Shown here: in pieces, positions 25,938 to 34,713 of the stretch
How the letters are laid out: each line of letters starts with the position of its first letter
Position numbering within the stretch: position 1 is the first letter of the stretch
DNA from: Sphingomonas sp. PAMC26645
GTDB taxonomy: Bacteria; Pseudomonadota; Alphaproteobacteria; Sphingomonadales; Sphingomonadaceae
Length of the DNA: 64,000 bases
Direction of reading: 5' to 3'
Assembly (NCBI RefSeq): GCF_004795835.1
Contig: NZ_CP039249.1
Span: 1 to 64,000, forward strand
Translations under genes and position numbers: made by a program
Notes under the pieces: model-generated
The model's input: the letters and a program-made list of their open reading frames with translations, nothing else
Told to the model about the DNA's origin: nothing
Databases searched by the model: none

Positions 25938-26017
25938 CGCCGTCCTGACAAAAGTCAGGAACCAGAGCCCAGAGCGCGTCGCTAATTACTCTGGATCCTG
26001 ACTTTCGTCAGGATGGC
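25938..26017. repeat. Inverted repeat with two CCTGAC-GTCAGG hairpins
   Basis: CCGCCGTCCTGACAAAAGTC with AGGAACCAGAG is mirrored by CTCTGGATCCTGAC and GTCAGGATGGCGG. Each arm is itself a hairpin, as in families A and B, but the sequence is distinct. It lies upstream of the adenosyltransferase gene. Confidence 0.8.
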
Positions 26018-26072
26018 GGACGCATACCGACTGCGGAAGTGGCCGAACCCCATGAGCGGGACAGTCCCTTTC

Positions 26073-26303
26073 CTAGTTCCGTCCCGCCGCGAACAGGATC
26101 ACGACGACGATCAGGATCGCCAGCGCCTGGAAGAAAATCCGCTGCTGCATCATCCGATTCGATTTCAGCGACGCCGCGCTCGGGCCGTTGCCGTCGCGAA
26201 CCTGCGCCGTCCCCTCCTGCAGGAACGACACGACGCCCCGCACCAGGGCCACGACGGTCGCGATCATCGCCGCGATCAGGAGGATGACGAGGAATGTGTT
26301 CAT
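26073..26303 (-). CDS. Twin transmembrane (HIG1-like) protein
   Basis: A 76-residue protein with two membrane helices (LVILLIAAMIATVVALVRGV and QRIFFQALAILIVVVILFAA) joined by a polar linker ending SLKSNRMMQQRIFFQ. The loop motif resembles HIG1-domain proteins, which in mitochondria and alphaproteobacteria associate with cytochrome oxidase. Function by family only. Confidence 0.78.
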   Translation of the reverse strand: MNTFLVILLIAAMIATVVALVRGVVSFLQEGTAQVRDGNGPSAASLKSNRMMQQRIFFQALAILIVVVILFAAGRN

Positions 26304-26386
26304 AGACGGAATGTAAGCGCGCGCATCGACGCTAGCAATGGCAAGGATAGTGTTGCGGACACGCTTGTGATGCGCGCAAATGCTGC

Positions 26387-26737
26387 ATGTTATACTTGAC
26401 GCTGAAAGCCTTGATTTCCGGCATTCTTATCGCCGCCGCCTCGGAGATCGCCAAGCGCTACCCCGGCTTCGGCGCGCTCGTGGCGTCGCTGCCCTTGGTA
26501 TCGGTGCTCGGCATGATCTGGCTCTGGCACGACAAGCCCGACCCTCGGACGATGGCCGCGCACGCCGGCGCGACCTTCTGGTACGTCCTGCCATCCCTGC
26601 CGATGTTCCTGCTGATCCCGGCGATGCTGCGCCACGGCGCGCCGTTCTGGGTGTCGCTGGTGGCGGGGTGCGTGCTGACGATCGCGCTGTATGTCGCGAT
26701 GACGTGGGCCGCGCCGAAGCTGGGGATCGAGCTTTAG
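26387..26737 (+). CDS. DUF3147 family membrane protein
   Basis: A 116-residue protein with four hydrophobic segments; TLKALISGILIAAASEIAKR and LVASLPLVSVLGMIWLWHD match the DUF3147 pattern. Isolated, with family A and B repeats downstream. No known role. Confidence 0.75.
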   Translation: MLYLTLKALISGILIAAASEIAKRYPGFGALVASLPLVSVLGMIWLWHDKPDPRTMAAHAGATFWYVLPSLPMFLLIPAMLRHGAPFWVSLVAGCVLTIALYVAMTWAAPKLGIEL

Positions 26738-26782
26738 CGGCAGCGCCCTCGTCATAGGCAAGATGCCCCCCCCCAAAAAGAA

Positions 26783-26892
26783 GCACCACCCCGGCGAAGG
26801 CCGGGGCCCAGTTGGAAAGGTCGCAGTAACGAAGCGCAGCGTTCAGTTGGCAACGTCCCCCAACTGGGCCCCGGCCTCCGCCGGGGTGGTGC
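26783..26892. repeat. Family A long inverted repeat, copy 5
   Basis: Left half type a (GGAAAGGTCGCAGTAACG), right half type b reversed (GTTGGCAACGTCCCC). The gap 26738-27052 holds this and B5. Confidence 0.9.
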
Positions 26893-26920
26893 GAGATTAC
26901 GGATGTCCCACTCTCCTCAT

Positions 26921-26976
26921 TGTTTCCCCGCGAAGGCGGGGACCCAGTCTGGGCTCCCGCCTTCGCGGGAGAACAA
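26921..26976. repeat. Family B double-hairpin repeat, copy 5
   Basis: CCCCGCGAAGGCGGGG, CCCAGTCTGGG, CTCCCGCCTTCGCGGGAG, in the opposite orientation to copies 1, 2 and 4. Confidence 0.88.
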
Positions 26977-27052
26977 GGAGGCACGGGCTACGATCCGTCT
27001 CCAGCCATACCCTGCTCCGATCATCACGCTCATGATCGGCAGCGCGGATCGG

Positions 27053-27886
27053 TCACCCCCCACTCCGTACCCGAGCCGCCAACGCCACCCCATCCTCCCC
27101 CGCCGCGCGCATCTCCGCCAGCGACACCGCCCCATCCCGCTTGGCCAACCGCCGCCCCGCCGCATCCACCACCAGCGGATGATGATGATACCCCGGCACC
27201 GGCAACCCCAGCAAAGCCTGCAACACCCGGTGCACGTCGGTCGCCGCAAACAGGTCCACCCCGCGCACCACGTCCGTCACCCCCTGCGCCGCATCATCCA
27301 GAGTCACCGCCAGATGATAGCTCGCCGGCGCATCCTTCCGCGCCAGCACGACATCCCCCTGCGCCAGCGGATCGGCGACAACCGTCCCGGCAATCGCATC
27401 ATGCCACGCAAGCACGCCGGTCATCGCCACCGCCTTCGCCATGTCGAGCCGCCAGCAATGCGCCACATCCCCCCGCGCAGCGACCTCCTCCGCGCTCAGA
27501 CCGCGACAAATCCCCGGATAGACCGGCCCGACATCCCCCTGCGGCGCCGACGCGCTCGCCGCGATCTCCGCCCGCGTACAGAAACAGGGGTAAACCAGCC
27601 CGCGCGCCTTCAATGCCTCCAGCGCAACATCATACGTCGCCAACCGCTCCGACTGAAACACCAGCGAGTCCCACCGCAACCCAAGCCACGCCAGATCCTC
27701 CAAAATCCCCGCCACGAACTCCGGCCGACTCCGCGTCCCATCGATATCCTCGATCCGCAGCAGGAACCGCCCGCCCCGCTCGCGCGCGTAATCGTGCGCG
27801 CGGATCGCCGAGACCGCGTGGCCCAGGTGCAACCGCCCCGTCGGGCTCGGCGCGAACCGCGTTACGACCGGTCCGTCGCTCAGCAT
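27053..27886 (-). CDS. gluQ: Glutamyl-Q tRNA(Asp) synthetase
   Basis: Truncated glutamyl-tRNA synthetase paralogue (277 residues, no anticodon-binding domain) that attaches glutamate to queuosine in tRNA-Asp. FAPSPTGRLHLGHAVSA is the HIGH-type signature; RRLAKRDGAVSL replaces KMSKS. The zinc-site region CFCTRAE..., YPGICRGLS is present. Convergent with the DUF3147 gene across repeats. Confidence 0.92.
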   Translation of the reverse strand: MLSDGPVVTRFAPSPTGRLHLGHAVSAIRAHDYARERGGRFLLRIEDIDGTRSRPEFVAGILEDLAWLGLRWDSLVFQSERLATYDVALEALKARGLVYPCFCTRAEIAASASAPQGDVGPVYPGICRGLSAEEVAARGDVAHCWRLDMAKAVAMTGVLAWHDAIAGTVVADPLAQGDVVLARKDAPASYHLAVTLDDAAQGVTDVVRGVDLFAATDVHRVLQALLGLPVPGYHHHPLVVDAAGRRLAKRDGAVSLAEMRAAGEDGVALAARVRSGG

Positions 27887-27975
27887 GCTTGACCGACCGC
27901 CACGCGGCGTGCTGTCATGGCGGTGTCATCGCTGTCGTCCATAGGGCGCTCTGCGAAGCCTGAGTGGGAGGAGCC

Positions 27976-28542
27976 GTGTTTCACCCCGATCTGATGCGTC
28001 ACCCGGATGGTTGTCCGGCGCTTGTGCTCAATGCCGACTACACGCCGCTTTCCTACTATCCGCTCAGCGTCTGGCCGTGGCAAACCGCGGTCAAGGCTGT
28101 CTTCCTCGACCGCGTCGACATCGTCGCCACCTATGAACGCGAAGTCCGCAGCGCCAATTTCGCGCTGAAGCTGCCCTCGGTCATCGCGCTCAAGCAGTTC
28201 GTCCGACCGTCGCAATTTCCCGCCTTCACTCGCTTCAACCTGTTTCTGCGCGACAAGTTCACCTGCCAATATTGCGGCAAGCTGCGCGATCTCACCTTCG
28301 ACCATGTCGTCCCCCGCGCGCAAGGCGGTCGTACCACGTGGGAGAACGTCGTCACCGCCTGCTCGCCCTGCAACCTCAAAAAGGGCGGGCGCACGCCAAA
28401 ACAGGCGGCGATGCCGCTCCATATCGAGGCGATCCGCCCGACCAACTGGCATCTCCAGGAACACGGCCGCAGCTTCCCGCCCAACTACCTGCACGACACG
28501 TGGCACGACTGGCTCTATTGGGACATCGAACTCGAAGCCTGA
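27976..28542 (+). CDS. HNH endonuclease family protein
   Basis: About 188 residues. N-terminal region CPALVLNADYTPLSYYPLSV is typical of a widespread HNH group. The nuclease core is FTCQYCG, then FDHVVPRAQGGRTTWENVV and ACSPCNLKKGGRTP: two CxxC zinc pairs and the HNH histidine in DHV. The GTG at 27976 is preferred, as relatives start near FHPDL; a GTG at 27964 and an ATG at 27994 are alternatives. The cellular role of this solitary group is unknown. Confidence 0.87.
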   Translation: MFHPDLMRHPDGCPALVLNADYTPLSYYPLSVWPWQTAVKAVFLDRVDIVATYEREVRSANFALKLPSVIALKQFVRPSQFPAFTRFNLFLRDKFTCQYCGKLRDLTFDHVVPRAQGGRTTWENVVTACSPCNLKKGGRTPKQAAMPLHIEAIRPTNWHLQEHGRSFPPNYLHDTWHDWLYWDIELEA

Positions 28543-28567
28543 CGGCGTCGATACGACGGGAGATTCT

Positions 28568-28942
28568 ATGCAGGTGAAACTGGTAGCGGCGCTCGCCGCG
28601 ACGGGAATTCTGGTGTCCGCGTGCGGCGACAAGGACGAGCAGCGCGCGCAGGCCGACGCCAACGCGGTCGGCTTCGTACCGCCATCGGTGACGTCACGGC
28701 TCGATTTCGGGGCCAGCATGGAGCGCCGCTTCCGCACGCTCGACCGCAACGGCGACGATCGGGTCACCAAGGACGAACTCCCCTCGCCGAATGCCCGCAT
28801 CAAGGCATTCGACCGCAATAAGGACGGCGTCATCACCGCGATCGAGTGGAGCGAAGGTACGCTCGCCTGGTTCGACAGGATGGACCTGAACCACGACGGC
28901 ACGGTGACGTCGGAAGAGCGTGCGGAGTCGCGTAAGCGCTGA
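28568..28942 (+). CDS. EF-hand calcium-binding lipoprotein
   Basis: A 124-residue protein with a lipoprotein signal peptide (lipobox VSAC, Cys19). Three EF-hand-like loops follow: DRNGDDRVTKDE (59-70), DRNKDGVITAIE (82-93) and DLNHDGTVTSEE (106-117), all with the acidic ligands at positions 1, 3, 5 and 12. Probably binds calcium in the periplasm or on the outer membrane. Partner unknown. Confidence 0.82.
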   Translation: MQVKLVAALAATGILVSACGDKDEQRAQADANAVGFVPPSVTSRLDFGASMERRFRTLDRNGDDRVTKDELPSPNARIKAFDRNKDGVITAIEWSEGTLAWFDRMDLNHDGTVTSEERAESRKR

Positions 28943-29047
28943 TCGCTGCAACAATCTGTCGCTCCAAGGTCTGTTGAAGCGACTATTTAAGCGACTCGCC
29001 TAGCGTACAAGGTTGACCTGATCCCTGCCGCAGCGCAGCAGGGCATT

Positions 29048-31723
29048 ATGGCAAGCCTCCCCGCAATCGCGAACAATTCCGACATCCGGTTCCTCGGCAA
29101 ACTGCTCGGCGACGTCATCCGCGCCTATGGCGGCGAGCGTCTGTTCGAAGCCACCGAGACGATCCGCAAGGCATCGGTCGAGCGCCACCGCGACGTTTCC
29201 GAAGGCAAGGCCGCCGACAACACTGCCGTCGACCTCAGCCTCGAAAAACTGAGCCTCGACGAGACGCTCGATTTCGTCCGCGGCTTCATGCTGTTCTCGA
29301 TGCTCGCCAACCTCGCCGAGGACCGCCAGGGCATCGCCGCGGAGGACGGCGCCGACCTCGCCTCCGCGATCGCCCAGCTCGAATCCGAAGGCATCGACCG
29401 CGCCCAGATCCGCACGCTGCTCGACCACGCGCTGATCGCCCCCGTGCTCACTGCGCACCCGACCGAAGTCCGCCGCAAAAGCATGATCGACCACCGCAAC
29501 CGCATCGCCGAGCTGATGGCGTTGCGCGATCTCGGCCGCGACACCACGCCCGATGGCGACAGCGTCGACGACGCGATCCTCCGCCAGATCGCGCTGCTCT
29601 GGCAGACGCGCGTCCTGCGCCGCGACCGCCTCTACGTCACCGACGAAGTCGACACCGCGCTCAGCTACCTGCGCGACGTGTTCCTCCCCGCGCTCCCCGC
29701 GCTCTACCAGCGCTGGGACCGCGCCCTCGGCGAACGCACGCCGAGCTTCCTGCGCCCCGGCAGCTGGATCGGCGGCGACCGCGATGGTAACCCCTATGTC
29801 ACCGCCGACTCGCTCAAGACCGCGCTGTCGAAGGCGAGCGAAGCCGTGCTCGGCTATTATTGCGACGCGGTGCACGCGCTCGGCGCCGAACTCTCGATCT
29901 CGACCGAACACACGCCCACAGACGCCGCCGTACAAGCGCTCGCCGACACCAGCGGCGACAACGCCGCCAGCCGCGCCGACGAACCCTATCGCCGCGCGCT
30001 CTCCGGCATCTACGCCCGCCTGTCCGCCACGCACGACGCGCTCACCGGCAAGCACGCCCCCCGCCCCGGCCGCCTTACCGGCGAACCCTATGCGAACCCC
30101 GCCGACTTCCGCGCCGATCTCGTCACGCTCGCGCACGGCCTCGGAAATGCGCTGAAAACCGGCGGCGCGCTCGGTCGGCTGATCCGCGCGGTCGAAACGT
30201 TCGGCTTCCACCTCGCCACGCTCGACCTTCGCCAGAACAGCGCCGTCCACGAGCGCGTGGTCGCCGAACTGCTCAAGGTCGCCGGCGCAGAAAACGAGTA
30301 CCTCGCGCTCGACGAAGACGCCCGCGTCGCGCTGCTCCGCCGCGAACTCGCCAACGCCCGCCCCCTCACCTCGCGCTTCGCCGAATATTCGGAGGAAACC
30401 GCCGGCGAACTCGCGATAGCCCAGGCCGCCGCCGACGCGCACGCCGCGTACGGCCCCGCCTGCATCACCAACTACATCGTCTCGATGGCGCAGTCGGTCA
30501 GCGACCTGCTCGAAGTGAACCTCCTGCTCAAGGAAGTCGGCCTCTACCGCCCCGGCGAAACCCCGACCGCGGCGATCATGGCCGTGCCCTTGTTCGAGAC
30601 GATCGGCGATCTCGAAGCCGCCCCCGCCGTCATGACCGCGTGGTTCGCGCTCCCCGAGATCGCGACGATCTCCAAGGCACGCGGCCATCAGGAAGTGATG
30701 ATCGGCTATTCCGACAGCAACAAGGACGGCGGCTACCTCACCTCCACCTGGCAGCTCTCGAAAGCCTCGACCGCGCTAAAACCCGTCTTCGCAGCCGCCG
30801 GCGTCGGCATGCAGCTGTTCCACGGTCGCGGCGGCGCGGTCGGGCGCGGCGGCGGCTCGGCGTTCCGTGCAATCCGCGCGCAGCCCTCGGGCACCGTCCA
30901 GGGCCGCATCCGCATCACCGAGCAGGGCGAAGTCATCGCCGCGAAATACGGCACGCGCGACGCCGCGATGACCAACCTCGAGGCGATCGCGTCGGCCACG
31001 TTGCTGGCCAGCCTCGAACCCGAACGCCTCTCCAACGCCGACAACGCCAGCTTCTCCGCCGCAATGGACACGCTCAGCGACACCGCGTTCCACAGCTACC
31101 GCGACTTGGTTTATGGTACCGAAGGCTTCCGCACCTTCTTCCGCCAGATGACGCCGATCGCCGAGATCGCCGGCCTCAAGATCGGCAGCCGCCCCGCCAG
31201 TCGCACCAAGTCCGACCGCATCGAAGACCTCCGCGCGATCCCCTGGGTGTTCAGCTGGGCGCAGGCGCGCGTCATGCTCCCCGGCTGGTACGGGGTAGGC
31301 CGCGCGATCGCCGATTTCGAGGACAAGGCGCTGCTGAAGGACATGGCACAAGGCTGGCCGCTCTTCGCGTCCGCGCTGGCGAACCTGGAGATGGTACTCG
31401 CCAAGTCCGACATCGGCATCGCCGAACGCTATGCCGGGCTCGTCGAGGACGACAAGCTCCGCGAAATCTTCACCACGATCCGCGACGGCTGGCACCAGAC
31501 CCACGACGGCCTGCTCGCGGTAACAGGCCAGTCCCGCCTGCTAGAAAAGCACCCCGCCCTAGACGCCTCGATCCGCCTCCGCCTCCCCTATATCGAGCCG
31601 CTCAACCTCCTCCAGATCGAGCTGATAAAACGCCGCCGCGCTGGCGAGGACGACCCGCGGATAGGCGAAGGCATCCTCTTATCGATCAACGCCATCGCCA
31701 CCGCGCTGCGAAACAGCGGCTAA
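29048..31723 (+). CDS. ppc: Phosphoenolpyruvate carboxylase
   Basis: Anaplerotic carboxylation of PEP to oxaloacetate. The 891-residue length is normal. Catalytic signatures: LTAHPTEVRRKSM (first active-site His near residue 140), VMIGYSDSNKDGGYLTSTWQ and the glycine loop LFHGRGGAVGRGGG. The C-terminus ends ATALRNSG, near the allosteric site. Monocistronic; followed by repeat D3. Confidence 0.96.
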   Translation: MASLPAIANNSDIRFLGKLLGDVIRAYGGERLFEATETIRKASVERHRDVSEGKAADNTAVDLSLEKLSLDETLDFVRGFMLFSMLANLAEDRQGIAAEDGADLASAIAQLESEGIDRAQIRTLLDHALIAPVLTAHPTEVRRKSMIDHRNRIAELMALRDLGRDTTPDGDSVDDAILRQIALLWQTRVLRRDRLYVTDEVDTALSYLRDVFLPALPALYQRWDRALGERTPSFLRPGSWIGGDRDGNPYVTADSLKTALSKASEAVLGYYCDAVHALGAELSISTEHTPTDAAVQALADTSGDNAASRADEPYRRALSGIYARLSATHDALTGKHAPRPGRLTGEPYANPADFRADLVTLAHGLGNALKTGGALGRLIRAVETFGFHLATLDLRQNSAVHERVVAELLKVAGAENEYLALDEDARVALLRRELANARPLTSRFAEYSEETAGELAIAQAAADAHAAYGPACITNYIVSMAQSVSDLLEVNLLLKEVGLYRPGETPTAAIMAVPLFETIGDLEAAPAVMTAWFALPEIATISKARGHQEVMIGYSDSNKDGGYLTSTWQLSKASTALKPVFAAAGVGMQLFHGRGGAVGRGGGSAFRAIRAQPSGTVQGRIRITEQGEVIAAKYGTRDAAMTNLEAIASATLLASLEPERLSNADNASFSAAMDTLSDTAFHSYRDLVYGTEGFRTFFRQMTPIAEIAGLKIGSRPASRTKSDRIEDLRAIPWVFSWAQARVMLPGWYGVGRAIADFEDKALLKDMAQGWPLFASALANLEMVLAKSDIGIAERYAGLVEDDKLREIFTTIRDGWHQTHDGLLAVTGQSRLLEKHPALDASIRLRLPYIEPLNLLQIELIKRRRAGEDDPRIGEGILLSINAIATALRNSG

Positions 31724-31728
31724 AAACT

Positions 31729-31874
31729 CCCTCGCCCCTACGGGGAGAGGGAAGGGGCCCGCCGCGCTTGCGGTGGGAAGGGAGAGGGGCATGAGGCTCG
31801 GGACGGTTCATCCCAACGCCCCTCACCCTTCCGCGACTACGTCGCTCCCTCCCTCTCCCCGCAGGGGAGAGGGA
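31729..31874. repeat. Family D long inverted repeat, copy 3
   Basis: CTCCCTCGCCCCTACGGGGA and GAGAGGGAAGGGGCCCGCC on the left, CCCTCCCTCTCCCC and GCAGGGGAGAGGGA on the right, with the inner pair GAGGGGCATGAGGCTCGG and CGCCCCTCACCCTTCC. It fills the gap between convergent genes. Confidence 0.85.
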
Positions 31875-32267
31875 CTAGGAGTAAAACGGCGCGGCGATAT
31901 CCTCGCGCACCCGCATCAACCGCCCAGTCGCGCGGTCGAGCAAAGCCCAAGTGGTCACCGCTTGCAGCTTTACCTTCCCGTCATAGCTCAAAAACCGAAC
32001 ATGCCGATCGAACCGAGCCCCCTTCGGCGCGCCCTCGACCCAAGTCTCACCAACGACCGTCTCCCCCGCGACAACACTCCCGCGGTAATCGATCTCATGC
32101 CGCGTCACGACCCACACATACGCCAGCTTATGCTCGGCCGGCGCCACCGCCTCCCAATGTGCAGTCGCGATGGCCTGGATCCACTGCACCCAGACCGCAT
32201 TGTTCACATGCCCAAGCTCGTCGATATCCGCGTCCTGCGCCGTGATCGAGAGCGTGAACCGGCTCAC
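31875..32267 (-). CDS. Acyl-CoA thioesterase, 4-hydroxybenzoyl-CoA thioesterase (hotdog) family
   Basis: A 130-residue hotdog-fold protein. DIDELGHVNNAVWVQWIQAIA carries the aspartate-x-x-x-HVNN pattern of the YbgC/FcbC group; HEIDYRGSVVAGETVVGETW is the central strand-helix. The GTG at 32267 overlaps the stop of the oligopeptidase gene (GTGA), so it is translationally coupled; an earlier ATG would reach into that gene. Confidence 0.82.
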   Translation of the reverse strand: MSRFTLSITAQDADIDELGHVNNAVWVQWIQAIATAHWEAVAPAEHKLAYVWVVTRHEIDYRGSVVAGETVVGETWVEGAPKGARFDRHVRFLSYDGKVKLQAVTTWALLDRATGRLMRVREDIAAPFYS

Positions 32268-34318
32268 CCCGCGACGCCCAGCTGCCACAGCACGAACGCG
32301 TGTTCCTCCGCGCCCTCACGCAACGACTCGAACCGCCCCGACTTGCCGCCGTGCCCCGCGCCCATGTTGGTCTTGAGCAACAGCACGTTGTCGTCGGTCT
32401 TCATCAGCCGCAGCTTGGCCGCCCACTTCGCCGGCTCCCAATAGGTCACGCGCGGATCGTTCAGCCCGCCGCTGATGAACATCGGCGGATAAGCCTGCGC
32501 CTTCACGTTGTCGTACGGCGAATAGGATCGGATCAGCTCGAACGCCGCCTTATCCTCGATCGGGTTCCCCCACTCAGGCCACTCACCCGGCGTCAGCGGC
32601 AGGCTCTCGTCGAGCATCGTGTTCAGCACGTCGACGAACGGCACATCCGCGATCACCGCGCCCCACAGCTCGGGATCGGAGTTGACCACCGCCCCCATCA
32701 GCTCGCCGCCAGCCGACCGCCCCGCGATCGCGATCTTCCCCGCCGACGTCCACTGCGCGTCGACCAGCGCCTTCGCCACATCGACGAAATCGTTGAACGT
32801 GTTCGCGCGCTTCTCCAGCTTGCCGTCGAGGTACCATTGCTGGCCCAGGTCATCGCCGCCACGAATATGCGCGATCGCATAGGTGAACCCGCGATCGAGC
32901 AGGCTCATCCGCCCAGTCGAGAAGCCCGGCGGGATCGCATAGCCGTACGCGCCATAGGCATAGAGAAACAACGGCGCAGACCCGTCGCGCACGAACCCCG
33001 CCGGATACACGATCGAAACCGGAATTTCGGTCCCGTCCCGCGCGGCGATCTTCAGCCGCTCGGTCGCATATTTCGCGGCGTCATACCCGCTCGGGATTTC
33101 CTGCACCTTGAGCATCGTCCGCTCGCCGGTATCGACGTCGTAATCATACACCGTCCCCGGCGTGACCATCGACTCATACCCAAGCCGCAATACGGTCATG
33201 TCGTATTCGGGATTGTCCCCCAGCCCGGCGACATAGCTCGCCTCGGGAAAATCGATCCGCTTGCCCTCGGTCGGCGTCTCGTACCGGTGGATCGCGATCT
33301 GATCGAGACCGTCCTCGCGCCCATCGACGACGAAGAAGTCCTGATAGCACTCGACCCCGGTCATGTAGAAATGCGGCGAGGCCGGAATCAGCTCGCTCCA
33401 CGCATCCGGCTCCTCGACCAGCGCAGTGCACAGCCGGAAATTCGGATCGACGTCGTTGGTATGGATGAACAGCGTCCCGTCATGCTCGTCCACATCATAT
33501 TCGCGGCCCACCTTCCGCGCCGACACGAGGATCGGCACCGCCAAAGGCTCGTGCGCCGGCAGCAGATACAGCTCGCTCGTCACATGATCGCTGGTCGCAA
33601 TCACGATCCATTTCCGCGAACTCGTCTCGCCGACGCCGACGCGAAAGCCCTCGTCCTCCTCGTGGAACAGCACGACGTCCTCGGAGATCGGCGTCCCCAA
33701 CCGGTGGAACCGCGCATTGTCCGTGCGCCACTGCTCGTTCGCCAGCCCGTACAAAAAGCCCGCATCGTCCGCGGTCCAGACGATCTCGCTGAGCATCCCC
33801 GGGATCACGTCGGGCAGATGCTCGCCGGTATCCAGGTCCTTGACCCGAACCTCGAACCGCTCGCTCCCATTGTCGTCGATCGCATAGGCGAGATAGCGCC
33901 CGTCATTGCTGACCGAGAACGCGCCGAGCCGGAAATACTCATGCCCCTCCGCCAGCGCCGGCTCGTCGAGCAACAGCTCGTCGTCACCGCCGGCCACTGG
34001 CTTGCGCCACCATTTCTTGTACTGCCCGCCGGTCTCGTACGCGGTCCAGTAGAGCCAATCGCCATCCTTCTGCGGCACCGAGGATTCGTCCTCCTTGATG
34101 CGCGCCTTCATCTCTTCGTAGATCGTGTCGGTGAGCGCTTTGTGCGGCGCCATCTGCTCTTCGAAATACGAATTCTCGGCAGCGAGATACGCCAGCACGT
34201 CGGCGTCATCGACCTCCGGATAATTCGGGTCCTTCAGCCACGCATACGGATCCTCGATCGTCACGCCATGCGTGGTGAAGCTGTGCGGCCGCTGTTCGGC
34301 AATGGGGGGCGTGGTCAT
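32264..34318 (-). CDS. ptrB: Oligopeptidase B (S9A prolyl-oligopeptidase family)
   Basis: Cytoplasmic serine peptidase cutting short peptides after basic residues. A 684-residue protein with a seven-bladed propeller (about 70-410) and a C-terminal alpha/beta-hydrolase domain. Catalytic Ser in AGRSAGGELMG, Asp in ISGGLNDPRVTYWEPAKW and His in MGAGHGGKSGRF. IAHIRGGDDLGQQWYLDGKL is a family hallmark. Runs into the thioesterase gene. Confidence 0.93.
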   Translation of the reverse strand: MTTPPIAEQRPHSFTTHGVTIEDPYAWLKDPNYPEVDDADVLAYLAAENSYFEEQMAPHKALTDTIYEEMKARIKEDESSVPQKDGDWLYWTAYETGGQYKKWWRKPVAGGDDELLLDEPALAEGHEYFRLGAFSVSNDGRYLAYAIDDNGSERFEVRVKDLDTGEHLPDVIPGMLSEIVWTADDAGFLYGLANEQWRTDNARFHRLGTPISEDVVLFHEEDEGFRVGVGETSSRKWIVIATSDHVTSELYLLPAHEPLAVPILVSARKVGREYDVDEHDGTLFIHTNDVDPNFRLCTALVEEPDAWSELIPASPHFYMTGVECYQDFFVVDGREDGLDQIAIHRYETPTEGKRIDFPEASYVAGLGDNPEYDMTVLRLGYESMVTPGTVYDYDVDTGERTMLKVQEIPSGYDAAKYATERLKIAARDGTEIPVSIVYPAGFVRDGSAPLFLYAYGAYGYAIPPGFSTGRMSLLDRGFTYAIAHIRGGDDLGQQWYLDGKLEKRANTFNDFVDVAKALVDAQWTSAGKIAIAGRSAGGELMGAVVNSDPELWGAVIADVPFVDVLNTMLDESLPLTPGEWPEWGNPIEDKAAFELIRSYSPYDNVKAQAYPPMFISGGLNDPRVTYWEPAKWAAKLRLMKTDDNVLLLKTNMGAGHGGKSGRFESLREGAEEHAFVLWQLGVAG

Positions 34319-34402
34319 CCCGGTGTGTTAGCCGTGCGGGGTGTGGATGCCAAACGCTGTGGCGTTTGCGAGCGATCGATAGAAACCGCGCACCACTCCC
34401 AC

Positions 34403-34512
34403 GCCACCACCCCGGCGAAGGCCGGGGCCCAATTGGGGGACGGCAATAACGGAGGATCGCGCGCAGTTACTGCGACCTTTCCAATTGGGCACCGGCCTCC
34501 GCCGGGGTGGTG
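34403..34512. repeat. Family A long inverted repeat, copy 6
   Basis: Left half type b (GGGGGACGGCAATAACG), right half type a reversed (CAGTTACTGCGACCTTTCC). The gap 34319-34713 holds this and B6. Confidence 0.9.
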
Positions 34513-34544
34513 ATAGCTGGTGTAAGCGCCCCTGCACCAAACGT

Positions 34545-34600
34545 GTTTCCCCGCGAAGGCGGGGACCCAGACTGGGCTCCCGCCTTCGCGGGAGAACAAG
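34545..34600. repeat. Family B double-hairpin repeat, copy 6
   Basis: CCCCGCGAAGGCGGGG, CCCAGACTGGG, CTCCCGCCTTCGCGGGAG. Confidence 0.88.
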
Positions 34601-34713
34601 GACGCAGGAGCGCCGTTCGATCAAAAAGGGCGCGGCTATTCCCCGCGCTGTCCCACGCAGCGCGTTTCTGGCAGAACACAGGCATCACCCGAGACCGACG
34701 AGAGACCCACACA

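Noticed and set aside
25915..26072. Cobalamin riboswitch upstream of the adenosyltransferase
   Set aside because: The gap holds a two-hairpin inverted repeat but no B12-box-like sequence.
29000..30688. 562-codon open frame on the minus strand
   Set aside because: Antisense of ppc, with no start signal and no recognisable domain.
32300..34513. 737-codon open frame on the plus strand
   Set aside because: Antisense of oligopeptidase B; long open frames opposite genes are expected at this GC content.
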